DNA of 64,000 nucleotides from Bradyrhizobium lupini (GTDB lineage Bacteria; Pseudomonadota; Alphaproteobacteria; Rhizobiales; Xanthobacteraceae), in NCBI RefSeq assembly GCF_040939785.1, contig NZ_CP162553.1:1488001-1552000 (forward strand), in the 5' to 3' direction. The translations under genes were made by a program, and so were the position numbers. The notes under the pieces are model-generated. The model was not told the DNA's origin. It saw nothing but the letters and a program-made list of their open reading frames with translations, and made no database searches. Position 1 is the stretch's first letter. Each line of letters opens with the position of its first letter. Below are positions 52,958 through 62,040 of this stretch, piece by piece.

Positions 52958-53632
52958 TCACCACGTGATCAGCGGAGACCGATGCAGCCAGGTATCGGCG
53001 CGCACTTGATCCAGCACGAATGTCGCAACGTCTTCGCGCGCGATGCTACCGCCATGGAAGCCCGAAAGATCCGTCAGGGCCCGGACCGAGCCGCGGCCGG
53101 GCTTGTTGTTCAGGATCGAGGGGCGAACCAGGACCCAGTCCAGCCCGCTGTCTTTGACGATTGCTTCCTGCCGGTCCTTGTCGGTGTACACCTTCTTCAG
53201 GAGAAGCGGAAAGATCACATTGTCGGCGACAAAGCCGCCGTGCCCGGCACTGTCGCCGGCGCCCATTCCCGTGATGCAAACGAGCCGCGAGACCTGCTCG
53301 GCCTTCATCGCGCTCACGAGCGCGCGCGTCCCGGTCGAGAGAAGCGTCACCTCGCGGAACGGGCTTACCGGTGTACCCAGCGCACTGACCACGGCCTCAC
53401 GGCCTTTGAGGGCTGCGCGCAGGGCTGTTTCATCGCGGGCGTCTCCGACGATAAGCTTCGCCCCCGTGATGTCACGTGCCTTCTCGGCGGAACGCACCAG
53501 CACGGTGACGTCGTAGCCTCGCGCCACCGCCTGGTTGACGATCAGGCGACCGGTGGCACCGGTCGCTCCAAGCACCAATATCTTCGTCGCACCTTGCGGA
53601 TCCGCCGGAACAGTGGCGATTGAAGAGGTCAT
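52958..53632 (-). CDS. NAD(P)-binding SDR/NmrA-like oxidoreductase
   Basis: 224 aa. N-terminal Rossmann motif VLGATGATGRLIVNQAVARG for NAD(P). No clear YxxxK active site; such proteins are atypical SDRs acting as quinone reductases or redox sensors. Convergent with the kinase gene (23-bp gap) and 42 bp after the next SDR gene, so probably co-transcribed with it. Confidence 0.85.
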   Translation of the reverse strand: MTSSIATVPADPQGATKILVLGATGATGRLIVNQAVARGYDVTVLVRSAEKARDITGAKLIVGDARDETALRAALKGREAVVSALGTPVSPFREVTLLSTGTRALVSAMKAEQVSRLVCITGMGAGDSAGHGGFVADNVIFPLLLKKVYTDKDRQEAIVKDSGLDWVLVRPSILNNKPGRGSVRALTDLSGFHGGSIAREDVATFVLDQVRADTWLHRSPLITW

Positions 53633-53674
53633 GATGGGAGTCCTCGTTGTCGTGATGGGGACGTGCCCATGCCG

Positions 53675-54544
53675 TCAGGCAGAGGCCGCGATTTCGGAGA
53701 CGAAGTCGCGATAGGAGCGCAGGGGACGGCCCAACAACGCGGTCAGACGCTCGACGTCGCCGGCTTCGGGGACCATTCCCTCGGTGAGGAAACGCTCGCT
53801 CATCAGCCGCATGTCGTAGGCCATCCAGCTCGGCATGAACTGCCGGAGATTCTTCTCGAAGCCGGCGGTATCGTCACCGGGATAGGCGATCGTGCGACCC
53901 AGCACCTCCGACCAGGCGGCGGCGGCTTTCGCGCCGGTCAGCGTATCGGGACCGACAAGATTGATGCGCGTGAGCGGAAGCGGTGTTGCAGCGCGCTCAC
54001 GACGGATCAGCTCGAGGGCCGCGATCTCACCGATGTCGCGCGCATGGATCATGGCGAGTCCCCTGCTCCCGATCGGCATCGGATAGATGCCATATCCGGT
54101 CACCACGTCCTTGATCGTGACGTCGTTGTTCATGAAGTACGCCGGGCGCAGGATGGTGGCGTTGAAGCCCATCTGCTCGATCATCCGCTCGACGCCGAAC
54201 TTGCCGGCAAAGTGCGGGACGTTCACGTAGCGATCGCTGTGGATCACCGAGAGGTACACGACCCGCTCGACGCCAGCCTCGCGGGCGACGTTGAGCGCGA
54301 TCAGCGCTTGCGTGAATTCATCCGGCACCACTGCGTTGAGCAGGAACAGGGTCGAGACGCCCTTGAACGCGCTGCGGATCGAGTCGACGTCGAGCAGGTC
54401 GCCCTGCACGACGGTGACGCCTGCCGGGAGGTTTGCCTTGGCTGGATCGCGGGCGAGAGCACGGACATCGGCGCCGCGTTTGGCGAGCTGTTCGACGACG
54501 TGGCGGCCGACGGTGCCGGTTGCACCGGTAACGAGGATGGTCAT
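53675..54544 (-). CDS. NAD(P)H-binding NmrA-like SDR protein
   Basis: 289 aa from MTILVTGATGTVGRHVVEQL with the TGATGTVG motif; mid-chain VERMIEQMGFNATILRPAYF is typical of NmrA/QOR-type atypical SDRs. It is divergent from a LysR regulator 100 bp away, a common pairing in which the regulator controls the reductase under electrophile or redox stress. Confidence 0.87.
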   Translation of the reverse strand: MTILVTGATGTVGRHVVEQLAKRGADVRALARDPAKANLPAGVTVVQGDLLDVDSIRSAFKGVSTLFLLNAVVPDEFTQALIALNVAREAGVERVVYLSVIHSDRYVNVPHFAGKFGVERMIEQMGFNATILRPAYFMNNDVTIKDVVTGYGIYPMPIGSRGLAMIHARDIGEIAALELIRRERAATPLPLTRINLVGPDTLTGAKAAAAWSEVLGRTIAYPGDDTAGFEKNLRQFMPSWMAYDMRLMSERFLTEGMVPEAGDVERLTALLGRPLRSYRDFVSEIAASA

Positions 54545-54644
54545 GGAGATCACTCCGGGTTGGTCAGAAGACACCCGGAAATTAGCGATCCACAAACGAA
54601 CCGATAGCCGCTATATTTGGACGGACTGTCTCACTGGTGGAACG

Positions 54645-55538
54645 ATGTACCTGCTCGCACTGACCGACTTCAATCTCGTCGCCCGGCACGGCGGCTTCGG
54701 ACGGGCCGCACGCGCCACCGGACGCCCGAAAGCCACCCTGTCCCGGCGGGTCGCCGAGCTGGAAGCTGCCCTCGACCTGCGCCTGTTCGAGCGCGGGGCG
54801 CGCACCCTGAAACTCACACAGGAAGGACGCGCCCTTTACGAGCGAACGGGGGCCTTGCTCACCGAGCTCGATGAGACGGCGACAGCGATCGCCTCGGGTG
54901 GGGACAGGCCGCGGGGGCGCTTGCGGATCAGCGCGCCCTTGCTGTTCTCGCAGACTGCAATGGGAAACCTCGCGGCTGGGTTCGCGCTCAGATATCCGGA
55001 GATCCGTCTTGAGGTCACGACGGAAGATCGCTCCGTCGACATGGTGGAGGAAGGGTATGACCTCGTCATTCGGGTCAATCCCGATCCGGATGACAGCCTT
55101 GTCGGACGAATCTTTCTGCGCGATCGGCTGGTGGTCGTGGCAAGCCCGGACCTGAAACGACCGAGGGACGGCATCGCTGTGCCGGCTGTCATGCGCGGAG
55201 CGGGCGACCAGCTGACAAGCTGGGAAGTCACGATGCCCAGTGGAAGGTCGCGCATCGCGATTGATCCGGTCCTGCGCCTGTCATCGCTCGTCATGGTTCG
55301 CGACGCGGTCCGGGCGGGCGTCGGCGCCGCACGCCTTCCGGTATCACTGGTCAGTCACGACCTGGCTGCCGGCACGCTGGTGCATTGGGGCGACATCGAC
55401 GGACCGGAGATCGCGTTGTGGACGCTCTATCCATCGCGCCGGCTGTTGAGCGCGCGCGTCTCCGCCTTCCTCGACTTCATGAAAGAAGCCTTTCCGATGG
55501 GGACGCCTGACGAGCTGGCGGCGTTTATCGGGAGATGA
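54645..55538 (+). CDS. LysR family transcriptional regulator
   Basis: 297 aa starting MYLLALTDFNLVARHGGFGR. HTH at GGFGRAARATGRPKATLSRRVAELEAAL followed by LRLFERGARTLKLTQEGRAL; the C-terminal periplasmic-binding-like effector domain includes DMVEEGYDLVIRVNPD. The usual SFTRAA-type turn is changed to GFGRAA. Divergent from the NmrA-like gene; likely its regulator. Confidence 0.92.
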   Translation: MYLLALTDFNLVARHGGFGRAARATGRPKATLSRRVAELEAALDLRLFERGARTLKLTQEGRALYERTGALLTELDETATAIASGGDRPRGRLRISAPLLFSQTAMGNLAAGFALRYPEIRLEVTTEDRSVDMVEEGYDLVIRVNPDPDDSLVGRIFLRDRLVVVASPDLKRPRDGIAVPAVMRGAGDQLTSWEVTMPSGRSRIAIDPVLRLSSLVMVRDAVRAGVGAARLPVSLVSHDLAAGTLVHWGDIDGPEIALWTLYPSRRLLSARVSAFLDFMKEAFPMGTPDELAAFIGR

Positions 55539-55569
55539 GCGGGCGGCGCGCGCTGCTCGCGCCTGACGG

Positions 55570-56487
55570 TCAGGCGTGCTCCTCCGCCTTCGTCCCCAGC
55601 GGCTTCGGCGCCATGCCGCCGCCGGGCTTGAGGTGGAATTCGTAGGTCATCAGGTGCCATCGCCCGTTCGCCTTGCTGCCGTCGGGCAGCTCGAGATCGT
55701 TGCGCGGCTCGACCTTGGCGACGAGGTCGTCCTTCACGCCGAACACCACGTCGGAATCCAGATATTTGTCGCCGTCCATGAAGACGTGGGTGATCAGCGG
55801 CTCGTAGCCCTTGGCATTGACCAGGAAGTGCACATGCGCCGGGCGCATCGGGTGACGGTTGGTCTGCACGATCATCTCGCCGACCGGGCCGTCGGTCGGG
55901 ATCGGGTAGCTGCACGGCAAGATGGTGCGGAAGAAGAAGCGGCCATCGCTGTCGGTGATGAAGCGCGCCCGCGCCGAGGCACCGACCTCGTCATAGTTCG
56001 GCTTCTGCGAGTCATAGAAGCCGTCATCGTCAGCGTGCCAGACGTCGACGGGGACATTCGCGAGCGGCTTGCCGTCGAGATCGGTGACACGGCTCTGCAC
56101 GAACATCCGTTCGCCGGTTTGATTGTTCGGAGAGATGTCGGTTCCGTGCGCGGTCACCTTGTGCTCGCCGACATAGAACGGCCCGAGCACGGTGGTCTGG
56201 GTGGCGCCCTCGCGCTCGCGATGGTTGACCGCGTCGACCAGCATGGAGACGCCGAGCACGTCGGACAGCAGGATGAATTCCTGTCGTGTGTCCGTGCATT
56301 TCTGGCCGGTGCGGGTCAGGAAATCGATGGCGTATTCCCATTCCGCGAAAGTGAGGCCGGTCTTGCTCACGTAATCGTGCAGCGACTTCACCAATTCCTG
56401 GAGCAGGAATTTCGCGCGCGGGTCAGGTGTCTGGTCAAAGCTCCGGACGACGGCTTCGGTGAGTTCGGTTTCGTTGAACTGGGTCAT
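55570..56487 (-). CDS. Intradiol ring-cleavage dioxygenase (hydroxyquinol/catechol 1,2-dioxygenase-like)
   Basis: 305 aa from MTQFNETELTEAVVRSF. The N-terminal helical dimer domain carries ILLSDVLGVSMLVDAVNHR. The iron ligands are identifiable: Tyr in CSYPIPTDGPVG and the His pair in NRHPMRPAHVHFLV, plus a Tyr near PNYDEVG. Cleaves an ortho-dihydroxylated aromatic ring between the hydroxyls using non-haem Fe(III). The 305-aa length and sequence favour the hydroxyquinol class, but catechol or chlorocatechol is possible. No maleylacetate reductase is adjacent. Confidence 0.88.
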   Translation of the reverse strand: MTQFNETELTEAVVRSFDQTPDPRAKFLLQELVKSLHDYVSKTGLTFAEWEYAIDFLTRTGQKCTDTRQEFILLSDVLGVSMLVDAVNHREREGATQTTVLGPFYVGEHKVTAHGTDISPNNQTGERMFVQSRVTDLDGKPLANVPVDVWHADDDGFYDSQKPNYDEVGASARARFITDSDGRFFFRTILPCSYPIPTDGPVGEMIVQTNRHPMRPAHVHFLVNAKGYEPLITHVFMDGDKYLDSDVVFGVKDDLVAKVEPRNDLELPDGSKANGRWHLMTYEFHLKPGGGMAPKPLGTKAEEHA

Positions 56488-56657
56488 GGTCGTTTGCCTG
56501 CGTTTTCTCATTGGCCCGTTGGGGATCTTTTTGGGCTGCTTGGAGGCGTTCCAAAGTGAAGCCTACACCAAACAGCCGGCCGGCGTTAAGCGCGACCGGG
56601 TTGGAATAAGACCGCCTTTTCGGCTATCAACGGCGGACAAAACTTTCGGAGGAACTG

Positions 56658-57932
56658 ATGCTCGCCCCCACCCCCGCCTCGCCCGAATCCGTGGGCATGT
56701 CCAAGGCCGCGCTCGACCGTGTCGATGCGCATCTGAAGAGCCGGTACATCGATGCCGGTCGCTTCCCGGGCACGCATCTCCTGGTCTATCGCCGTGGCAA
56801 GATCGCCCACAGCTCGGTGCAGGGTTTTGCCGACGTCGAACGCAAGCTGCCCGTCAAGGATGACACCATCTACCGCATCTATTCCATGACGAAGCCGCTC
56901 ACCAGCGTCGCCTTCATGATGCTGGTCGAGCAAGGCCTCGTCGCCATCGATGAGCCGGTCGCCAAGTACATTCCGGAATGGAAGGATCTCGGCGTGTTCG
57001 TCGCCGGCACTGCGCCTTCCTTCCTGACCCGGCCGCCGTCGCGGCCGATGCTGATCGTCGACCTCCTGCGCCACACCTCCGGCCTCACCTACGGCTTCCA
57101 GCAGCGCTCGAACGTCGATGCCGCCTACCGCGCCGAAAAGATCGGCGAGGTCGAGAAATCCGGCACGCTCCAGACCATGATCGAGAGCCTTGCAAAAATC
57201 CCGCTGGAGTTCTCGCCGGGCGAGGCCTGGAATTACTCGGTTTCGACCGACGTGCTCGGCTACCTCATTGGCAAGATCTCCGGCATACCGTTCGAGCAGT
57301 TCCTGAAACAGCGCATTCTCGATCCACTCGGCATGACCGACACTGATTTCCACGTGCCGGCTTCCAAGGCCCACCGGTTCGCTGCCTGTTACTCGGCCGA
57401 CCCGGGTGGCGGCATGACCTTCCATGCCGGCCAGCGCCGCGAGGGCCTGACGTTGCAGGATGATCCAACCAAGAGTTCGTTCCTGTCACCGCCGTCCCTG
57501 ATTTCGGGCGGCGGCGGGCTGTGCTCGACGACGGCCGACTATCTCACCTTCTGCCGTGCGCTGCTCAATGGCGGCGAACTCGGCGGCGTCAGGTTGATCG
57601 GGCCGAAGACGCTGGCGCTTATGACGACCAACCACATTCCGGGTGGACGCTCGCTGCCGGAAGTGTCGCGCTCGCTGTTCGCGGAAGCCGCCTACAACGG
57701 CATCGGCTTCGGCCTCGGCTTCGCCGTGACGATGCGCCCGGCCGAGACGCTGGTCGCCGGCAGCCCCGGTGAATACAATTGGGGCGGCGCGGCCACGACG
57801 TCGTTCTGGATCGACCCGGCCGAAGAATTGATCACCATCTTCATGACGCAGGTGCTGCCGTCGAGCGCCTACCCGCTCCGGCGCGAGCTGCGCAGCATGG
57901 TCTACGCTGCGATCACCGAGAGCAATCTCTGA
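56658..57932 (+). CDS. Serine hydrolase, beta-lactamase fold (family VIII esterase-like)
   Basis: 424 aa. The catalytic SxxK is SMTK in IYSMTKPLTSVAFM near residue 78; the second motif Tyr is in WNYSVSTDVLGYLIG near residue 193. No signal peptide, so it is probably a cytoplasmic esterase rather than a beta-lactamase or PBP. Divergent from the dioxygenase gene; GGAGGAACTG precedes its ATG. It could release an aromatic substrate for the dioxygenase, which is speculation from position only. Confidence 0.88.
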   Translation: MLAPTPASPESVGMSKAALDRVDAHLKSRYIDAGRFPGTHLLVYRRGKIAHSSVQGFADVERKLPVKDDTIYRIYSMTKPLTSVAFMMLVEQGLVAIDEPVAKYIPEWKDLGVFVAGTAPSFLTRPPSRPMLIVDLLRHTSGLTYGFQQRSNVDAAYRAEKIGEVEKSGTLQTMIESLAKIPLEFSPGEAWNYSVSTDVLGYLIGKISGIPFEQFLKQRILDPLGMTDTDFHVPASKAHRFAACYSADPGGGMTFHAGQRREGLTLQDDPTKSSFLSPPSLISGGGGLCSTTADYLTFCRALLNGGELGGVRLIGPKTLALMTTNHIPGGRSLPEVSRSLFAEAAYNGIGFGLGFAVTMRPAETLVAGSPGEYNWGGAATTSFWIDPAEELITIFMTQVLPSSAYPLRRELRSMVYAAITESNL

Positions 57933-57944
57933 GAAAAATGCACC

Positions 57945-57972
57945 GATCCCGCGGCATCAGAGCCGCGGGATC
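57945..57972 (-). terminator. Terminator between esterase and TRAP operon
   Basis: GATCCCGCGGC-N6-GCCGCGGGATC, a perfect 11-bp stem. On the minus strand it is followed by GGTGCATTTTTCTC, fitting termination of the TRAP transcript; it may also act for the convergent esterase gene. Confidence 0.8.
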
Positions 57973-57981
57973 AAGCCCCGC

Positions 57982-59301
57982 TCATTTCAACATCTCCGGC
58001 ACGATCAGGCGCGGCAGGAACAGGGAAACGCTGGGCCAAATAATGAGCGCCGCCAGCACGAGCAGCATGGGGATCAGCATGATCACCGTGTCCTTAAGCG
58101 CATAGCGCAGCCGTACCCCGGCGATCGAGCAGGCGATCATCAAGCAGAGGCCATAAGGCGGCGTCACCAATCCGAAGGCGAGCGAGACGATCGAGATGAT
58201 CGCAAACTGCACCGGATGAAGGTCGACCGATTTCGCCAGCGGTTCGAGAACGGTGCCGACGATGATGATCGCCGGAATGGCGTCGAGGAAGCAGCCCACC
58301 ACCAGAAAGCAGAACGCGATGAAGAAGCCGGCCCCGATCGCGCCCATGCCCCAGGTCGAGACGTTAGCCAGCAGTTCCTGCGGAATCCTGTAATAGGCCA
58401 GCAGCCAGCCGAACGCGCTCGCGGTACCCACGCAGAACAGCGCCACGCCGGCAAGGCGCCCGGTATCGAGCAGCGCCTTGTAGAGTTCGCGCGCGCCGGT
58501 TTCACGGTAGAAGAACGTCGACAGCGCCACGGAATAGAGCACTGCGACGCAGGCGGATTCGGTCGCGGTGAACCACCCCAGCAGGATGCCGCCGACAATG
58601 ATGAACGGCGTCATCAGCGCCGGTATCGAGCGCCAGATGGCGCAGCACATCTCCCTCCAGGTGTCCTTCGGATAGGTCGGATAGCCCCGGCGCACGGCAT
58701 AGATATGCACTGTTGCCATCTGCGCGCCCGCGATTAGCAATCCCGGCACGATGCCTGCGAGGTACATCGCGGCGATCGAGGTCGAGATCAGTCCGCCCCA
58801 CACGATCATCAGGATCGAGGGTGGGATGATGACGGCGAGCACGGCCGAGACCGCGGTGATGGCGATCGAGAACGAGAGGTCGTAGCCCTCCTTGGTCTGG
58901 GCATCGATGAATATCTTGGACTGGCTCGCCGCGTCCGCGGTGGAGGATCCGGAGATGCCGGCAAAGAACACCGACAGCACCACGTTGATCTGCGCCAGCG
59001 ACCCCGGCCAGTGCCCGACCATCGAGCGGGACAGCGCGACCAGCCGGTCGGTGATGCCGCCGATGCTCATCAGATTGGCGGTGAGCAGGAAGAACGGGAC
59101 CGCTAGCAGGATGAATGAATTGTAGGCGTTGAAGGTTTCCTGCGCGAGCGTCATCAGCGACAGATGCGGCTCGATCAGCAGGATCGGCACGCAGGCAAGG
59201 CCAAGCGCGAAGGCGACCGGGACGCGGATGATGAGCAGGCCAACGAAAGTACCGAACAGGACCATTGCGGCCTGCCCGGCAGAAAGAACATTGCCGCTCA
59301 T
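57982..59301 (-). CDS. TRAP transporter large permease (DctM family)
   Basis: 439 aa with twelve or so helices and DctM segments FFAGISGSSTADAASQSKIF and LVTPPYGLCLMIACSI. Its ATG overlaps the stop of the small-permease gene. Complete binding protein, small and large subunits are all intact here, in contrast to the TRAP system at 21-24 kb. Confidence 0.94.
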   Translation of the reverse strand: MSGNVLSAGQAAMVLFGTFVGLLIIRVPVAFALGLACVPILLIEPHLSLMTLAQETFNAYNSFILLAVPFFLLTANLMSIGGITDRLVALSRSMVGHWPGSLAQINVVLSVFFAGISGSSTADAASQSKIFIDAQTKEGYDLSFSIAITAVSAVLAVIIPPSILMIVWGGLISTSIAAMYLAGIVPGLLIAGAQMATVHIYAVRRGYPTYPKDTWREMCCAIWRSIPALMTPFIIVGGILLGWFTATESACVAVLYSVALSTFFYRETGARELYKALLDTGRLAGVALFCVGTASAFGWLLAYYRIPQELLANVSTWGMGAIGAGFFIAFCFLVVGCFLDAIPAIIIVGTVLEPLAKSVDLHPVQFAIISIVSLAFGLVTPPYGLCLMIACSIAGVRLRYALKDTVIMLIPMLLVLAALIIWPSVSLFLPRLIVPEMLK

Positions 59302-59816
59302 TGATTTGCCCCAAACAAAATCCGCATCTCGTCGACGATCTGTTCACCGGCGAACACGATCCAGGTCACGCCGGAAATCGGCCAGGCGACGTGGATCAGC
59401 CAAAGCGGCAGATCGGCCAGCTCCGAAGTTCTGTTCCAGGCAAAGCGGGTGAACTCGATTCCGGCGGTTACGAACACCAGTGCCAGCGCCAGCACGCCGA
59501 GCCGCGCGAGAATCCGGACCATGGCTTCGCTTCGGCGTGACAGGTCAGGCCAGATGTCGACTTCAAAATGCTGCGACTCTCTGATGCCGACCATGGCGCC
59601 AATCATGATCGTCCAGATGAACATGAACCGCGCCATCTCCTCGGTCCAGATGTAGGACGGAATCAAAGGCGTGTAGCGCGAGATGATCTGCAACGTGACC
59701 GGAATGACCAGCATACCGACGGAGGTGGCGAGCAGGATTTCCAGCAGTTTTGCATAGGCCGCCGTTGCTCGGCGCCATGGCGACGGGTTCGGTGGCATCG
59801 ATATTTCAGTCATCAC
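59298..59816 (-). CDS. TRAP transporter small permease (DctQ family)
   Basis: 172 aa with four helices (LLATSVGMLVIPVTLQII; FMFIWTIMIGAMVGI; VLALALVFVTAGIEF; WPISGVTWIVFAGEQI). DctQ hallmarks are seen in YIWTEEMARFMFIW and GAMVGIRESQHFEVDIW. Overlaps dctM by ATGA. Confidence 0.92.
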   Translation of the reverse strand: MMTEISMPPNPSPWRRATAAYAKLLEILLATSVGMLVIPVTLQIISRYTPLIPSYIWTEEMARFMFIWTIMIGAMVGIRESQHFEVDIWPDLSRRSEAMVRILARLGVLALALVFVTAGIEFTRFAWNRTSELADLPLWLIHVAWPISGVTWIVFAGEQIVDEMRILFGANQ

Positions 59817-59843
59817 GACTCCGGGGGATCACAATCACGCAAT

Positions 59844-59867
59844 GGGGCAAGCCGTCTGGCTTGCCCC
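59844..59867 (-). other. Stem-loop between TRAP binding-protein and permease genes
   Basis: GGGGCAAGCC-GTCT-GGCTTGCCCC, a perfect 10-bp stem. Located between the binding-protein stop and the small-permease start, it may reduce expression of the membrane subunits relative to the binding protein. Confidence 0.65.
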
Positions 59868-59897
59868 GACGTCCTGTCGCGTGGGCGGCGACAGTTT

Positions 59898-60896
59898 TCA
59901 GACGACGTTGATCTTCTCGAAAATGCCTTCCGCGCCAATTTCCTTGGCGTAGGTGGCCATCACGGGATCGGCGAGCTTCTTCATGGCGTCCCGTTCTTCG
60001 AAGGGAACGCGCTTGAGCTTCCCGGCCTTCTCCAGCGTGTCGAGCTTGACGACTTCTTCACTCGACTCCAGTTGTCGGCCGTAGTCGCCGGCCTCCTTGC
60101 CGGCCTTCATGATCGCGTCCTGCAACTCCTTCGGCAAGGTCTTTAGCGTCTTCACCGAGAAGCAGATCGGCCGGATCGACACGGCGTGTTGGGTCAGGTT
60201 GAGATGCGGAGCCACTTCGTAGAACTTCATCGCCTCGACGCCGGCCGCCTCGTTCTCGCCGGCCGCAATCACGCCGTTCTGGATCGCGTTGTAGATTTCG
60301 TTGTAGGCGATCACCGTCGGGCTCATGCCCACGGCCGCAAAGGTCTTCGACCAGATCGGCGCGCCCTGTACGCGCACCTTGAGTCCCCTAAGGTCGGCGA
60401 GAGTCTTGAGCGGCTTGTTGGCGAAGATATTGCGGATGCCACCGCCGGAATAGCCGATCAGAACGACCTCGGCCTTGGACGCGACTTCGTCGGCGATCGG
60501 CGCCAGGATATTGGCTTCGACGACCTTGTTCATGTGGTCGATGCCCTTGAACACGAAGGGCGCGTCGATGAACGGGGCCGCCTTGGCGAAGGTCGACATG
60601 TGAGCCGGCGAGACGATGCCGTAATCGACGGCTTTGCCCTGCGACATGTACTCGAAATATTGCTTTTCGAGGCCAAGCGAGGAATTCCTGTGCAGTGTGA
60701 AGTTGACGGGCTTGCCGTAGTACTTCTTGACCAGCTCTTCGAACCGGAGCAGGGCCCGGTTGAAGGCGTGGTCGTCGTTGAACTGGACCGCGCCGTTCAA
60801 TGTGATCGGCGACTGTGCCCTGACGATTGACGGCATGCCCATCGCAGCCGCCGCAGTGGTCGCGCCGAGCCCAGCGAGAAATGATCTTCGCTTCAT
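59898..60896 (-). CDS. TRAP transporter substrate-binding protein (DctP family)
   Basis: 332 aa with a twin-arginine-like leader (MKRRSFLAGLGATTAAAAMG, processed after IVRAQ). DctP features: LKGLKVRVQG-type segment LADLRGLKVRVQGAPIW with the carboxylate-binding Arg, and NEIYNAIQNGVIAAGENEA. It probably binds an organic acid; aromatic acids or their products are possible because of the neighbouring dioxygenase. About 280 bp upstream show no further gene or clear promoter. Confidence 0.93.
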   Translation of the reverse strand: MKRRSFLAGLGATTAAAAMGMPSIVRAQSPITLNGAVQFNDDHAFNRALLRFEELVKKYYGKPVNFTLHRNSSLGLEKQYFEYMSQGKAVDYGIVSPAHMSTFAKAAPFIDAPFVFKGIDHMNKVVEANILAPIADEVASKAEVVLIGYSGGGIRNIFANKPLKTLADLRGLKVRVQGAPIWSKTFAAVGMSPTVIAYNEIYNAIQNGVIAAGENEAAGVEAMKFYEVAPHLNLTQHAVSIRPICFSVKTLKTLPKELQDAIMKAGKEAGDYGRQLESSEEVVKLDTLEKAGKLKRVPFEERDAMKKLADPVMATYAKEIGAEGIFEKINVV

Positions 60897-61177
60897 CGTC
60901 TCCCCTCCTTTTGATGCTCCGGCCCTGTCGCCGGGCCGTGAGCGCAGCCGGTATGCGGCTTGCGAGTGGGAAGCGTATGGAAAACCTCGGCGGGACGGAA
61001 GTCATTTCACGCGCGCGGGAGGCCCTCTTCGTCGCAGGGCCACCCCTTTCGCGAACTGCTGCACTGCAACTTGCGCTCCTGCCGGTGCGTGGCAGGCCGA
61101 GGGGAGCAGCCTCTCTTAGCAGACAGACGGCGTGCGGGCCCGTGCGCTGCACGCACAGACCCGCCTTCCACTGCCGC

Positions 61178-61258
61178 TTAGTGCATGTGGCCGATCAGAT
61201 AGATGCCGCCGCCGATCACCAGCACGGCCGGCACGGCCCAGAGAATCAGAACTGGCAT
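61178..61258 (-). CDS. 26-residue single-helix membrane peptide
   Basis: Reading MPVLILWAVPAVLVIGGGIY followed by LIGHMH. Almost the whole chain is one transmembrane helix ending in His-Met-His. A textbook Shine-Dalgarno AGGAGG lies 7 bases before the ATG. It is 12 bp after a small secreted-protein gene on the same strand, so they may be one operon. Function unknown; the His/Met tail might bind a metal, which is speculation. Confidence 0.6.
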   Translation of the reverse strand: MPVLILWAVPAVLVIGGGIYLIGHMH

Positions 61259-61270
61259 TTGTCATCCTCC

Positions 61271-61504
61271 TCAGTTGGACGTGCAGACCTTGACGGTCTT
61301 CATGCCGGCTTCAGCTTCGGTGCGCGATTTGTAGATCGCGCCCGATGGGCTGACGACGGTCATGGACGTGTCCGTCGGCTTCTTGTCGACGATTGTGCAC
61401 TTCTTCGTCTTGACGTCCTGCACGACATAGAACTCGTCGGCCGCGAACGCCGGCAGGGATATTGCGGAAAGCATCAATGCTGCAGTTACTATCTTCAACT
61501 TCAT
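61271..61504 (-). CDS. Small periplasmic hypothetical protein
   Basis: 77 aa; start at 61504 (MKLKIVTAALMLSAISLPAFAAD, a clear signal peptide), preceded by GGAGGAGGAC. The mature part of about 55 residues has two Cys (KKCTIVDKKP and the C-terminal VCTSN) that could form a disulfide, and a segment SGAIYKSRTEAEAGM. I know this as a commonly conserved type of small Bradyrhizobium protein of unknown function. Divergent from a DUF1236 gene. Confidence 0.75.
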   Translation of the reverse strand: MKLKIVTAALMLSAISLPAFAADEFYVVQDVKTKKCTIVDKKPTDTSMTVVSPSGAIYKSRTEAEAGMKTVKVCTSN

Positions 61505-61641
61505 TTGTAGTCCTCCTCCAGAGCCCGAGCCGTCAGCCCGGTCATCTACAAACGGGAAAAAGCGGCAATTAGTTCCCTGAGCCGGGAACGCTGTCCGCAA
61601 TGAGGGGTTGTTGCGGCGCATGTTCAAACGAGGAGAACGAG

Positions 61642-61986
61642 ATGAAGAAGTTGTTCCTGCTTTCCGCCGCGGCGGTCCTGATGTCGACCGGTGCTTTCGC
61701 GCAATCGACCGTCGTGACGACGACCGGGACGGGCCACGCGGCGGCCGTCCAGATCGAGCCGCAGTACCGAACCAAGATCAAATCCTACGTCACCGAGCAT
61801 CGCATTCGCCCGGTGACCACGAAGGAAAAGATCGTTGTCGGTGCGGCGGTGCCGAGCGACGTCGAGCTTGAGGCCGTTCCCGCAGACTGGGGTCCGTCGC
61901 TGACGAAGTATCGCTACGTCTACTCCGGCGATCGCGTGATGCTCGTCGATCCCGGTACGCGCACGGTCGTTCAGGAAATTGATTGA
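61642..61986 (+). CDS. Secreted DUF1236-type protein (second copy)
   Basis: 114 aa, MKKLFLLSAAAVLMSTGAFA as signal peptide. The mature part is a DUF1236 module: EPQYRTKIKSYVTEHRIRPV then VVGAAVPSDVELEAVPADWG and YVYSGDRVMLVDPGTRTVVQ. It shares the closing pattern (Y-x-Y/T-V ... V-L/M-V-x-P-x-T/H-R-x-V) with the protein at 26.9 kb but lacks that protein's glycine-zipper. Function unknown; GAGGAGAACGAG precedes the ATG. Confidence 0.82.
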   Translation: MKKLFLLSAAAVLMSTGAFAQSTVVTTTGTGHAAAVQIEPQYRTKIKSYVTEHRIRPVTTKEKIVVGAAVPSDVELEAVPADWGPSLTKYRYVYSGDRVMLVDPGTRTVVQEID

Positions 61987-61996
61987 TCCAGGTGTA

Positions 61997-62023
61997 AGGG
62001 GGCCGCCTTGAGGCGGCCTCCCT
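61997..62023 (+). terminator. Hairpin after the DUF1236 gene
   Basis: GGCCGCCT-TG-AGGCGGCC, within AGGG/CCCT flanks, 11 bp after the stop codon. The tail is CTCTCT rather than T-rich, so termination is probable but not ideal. Confidence 0.6.
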
Positions 62024-62040
62024 CTCTGGGAGTTGACATT

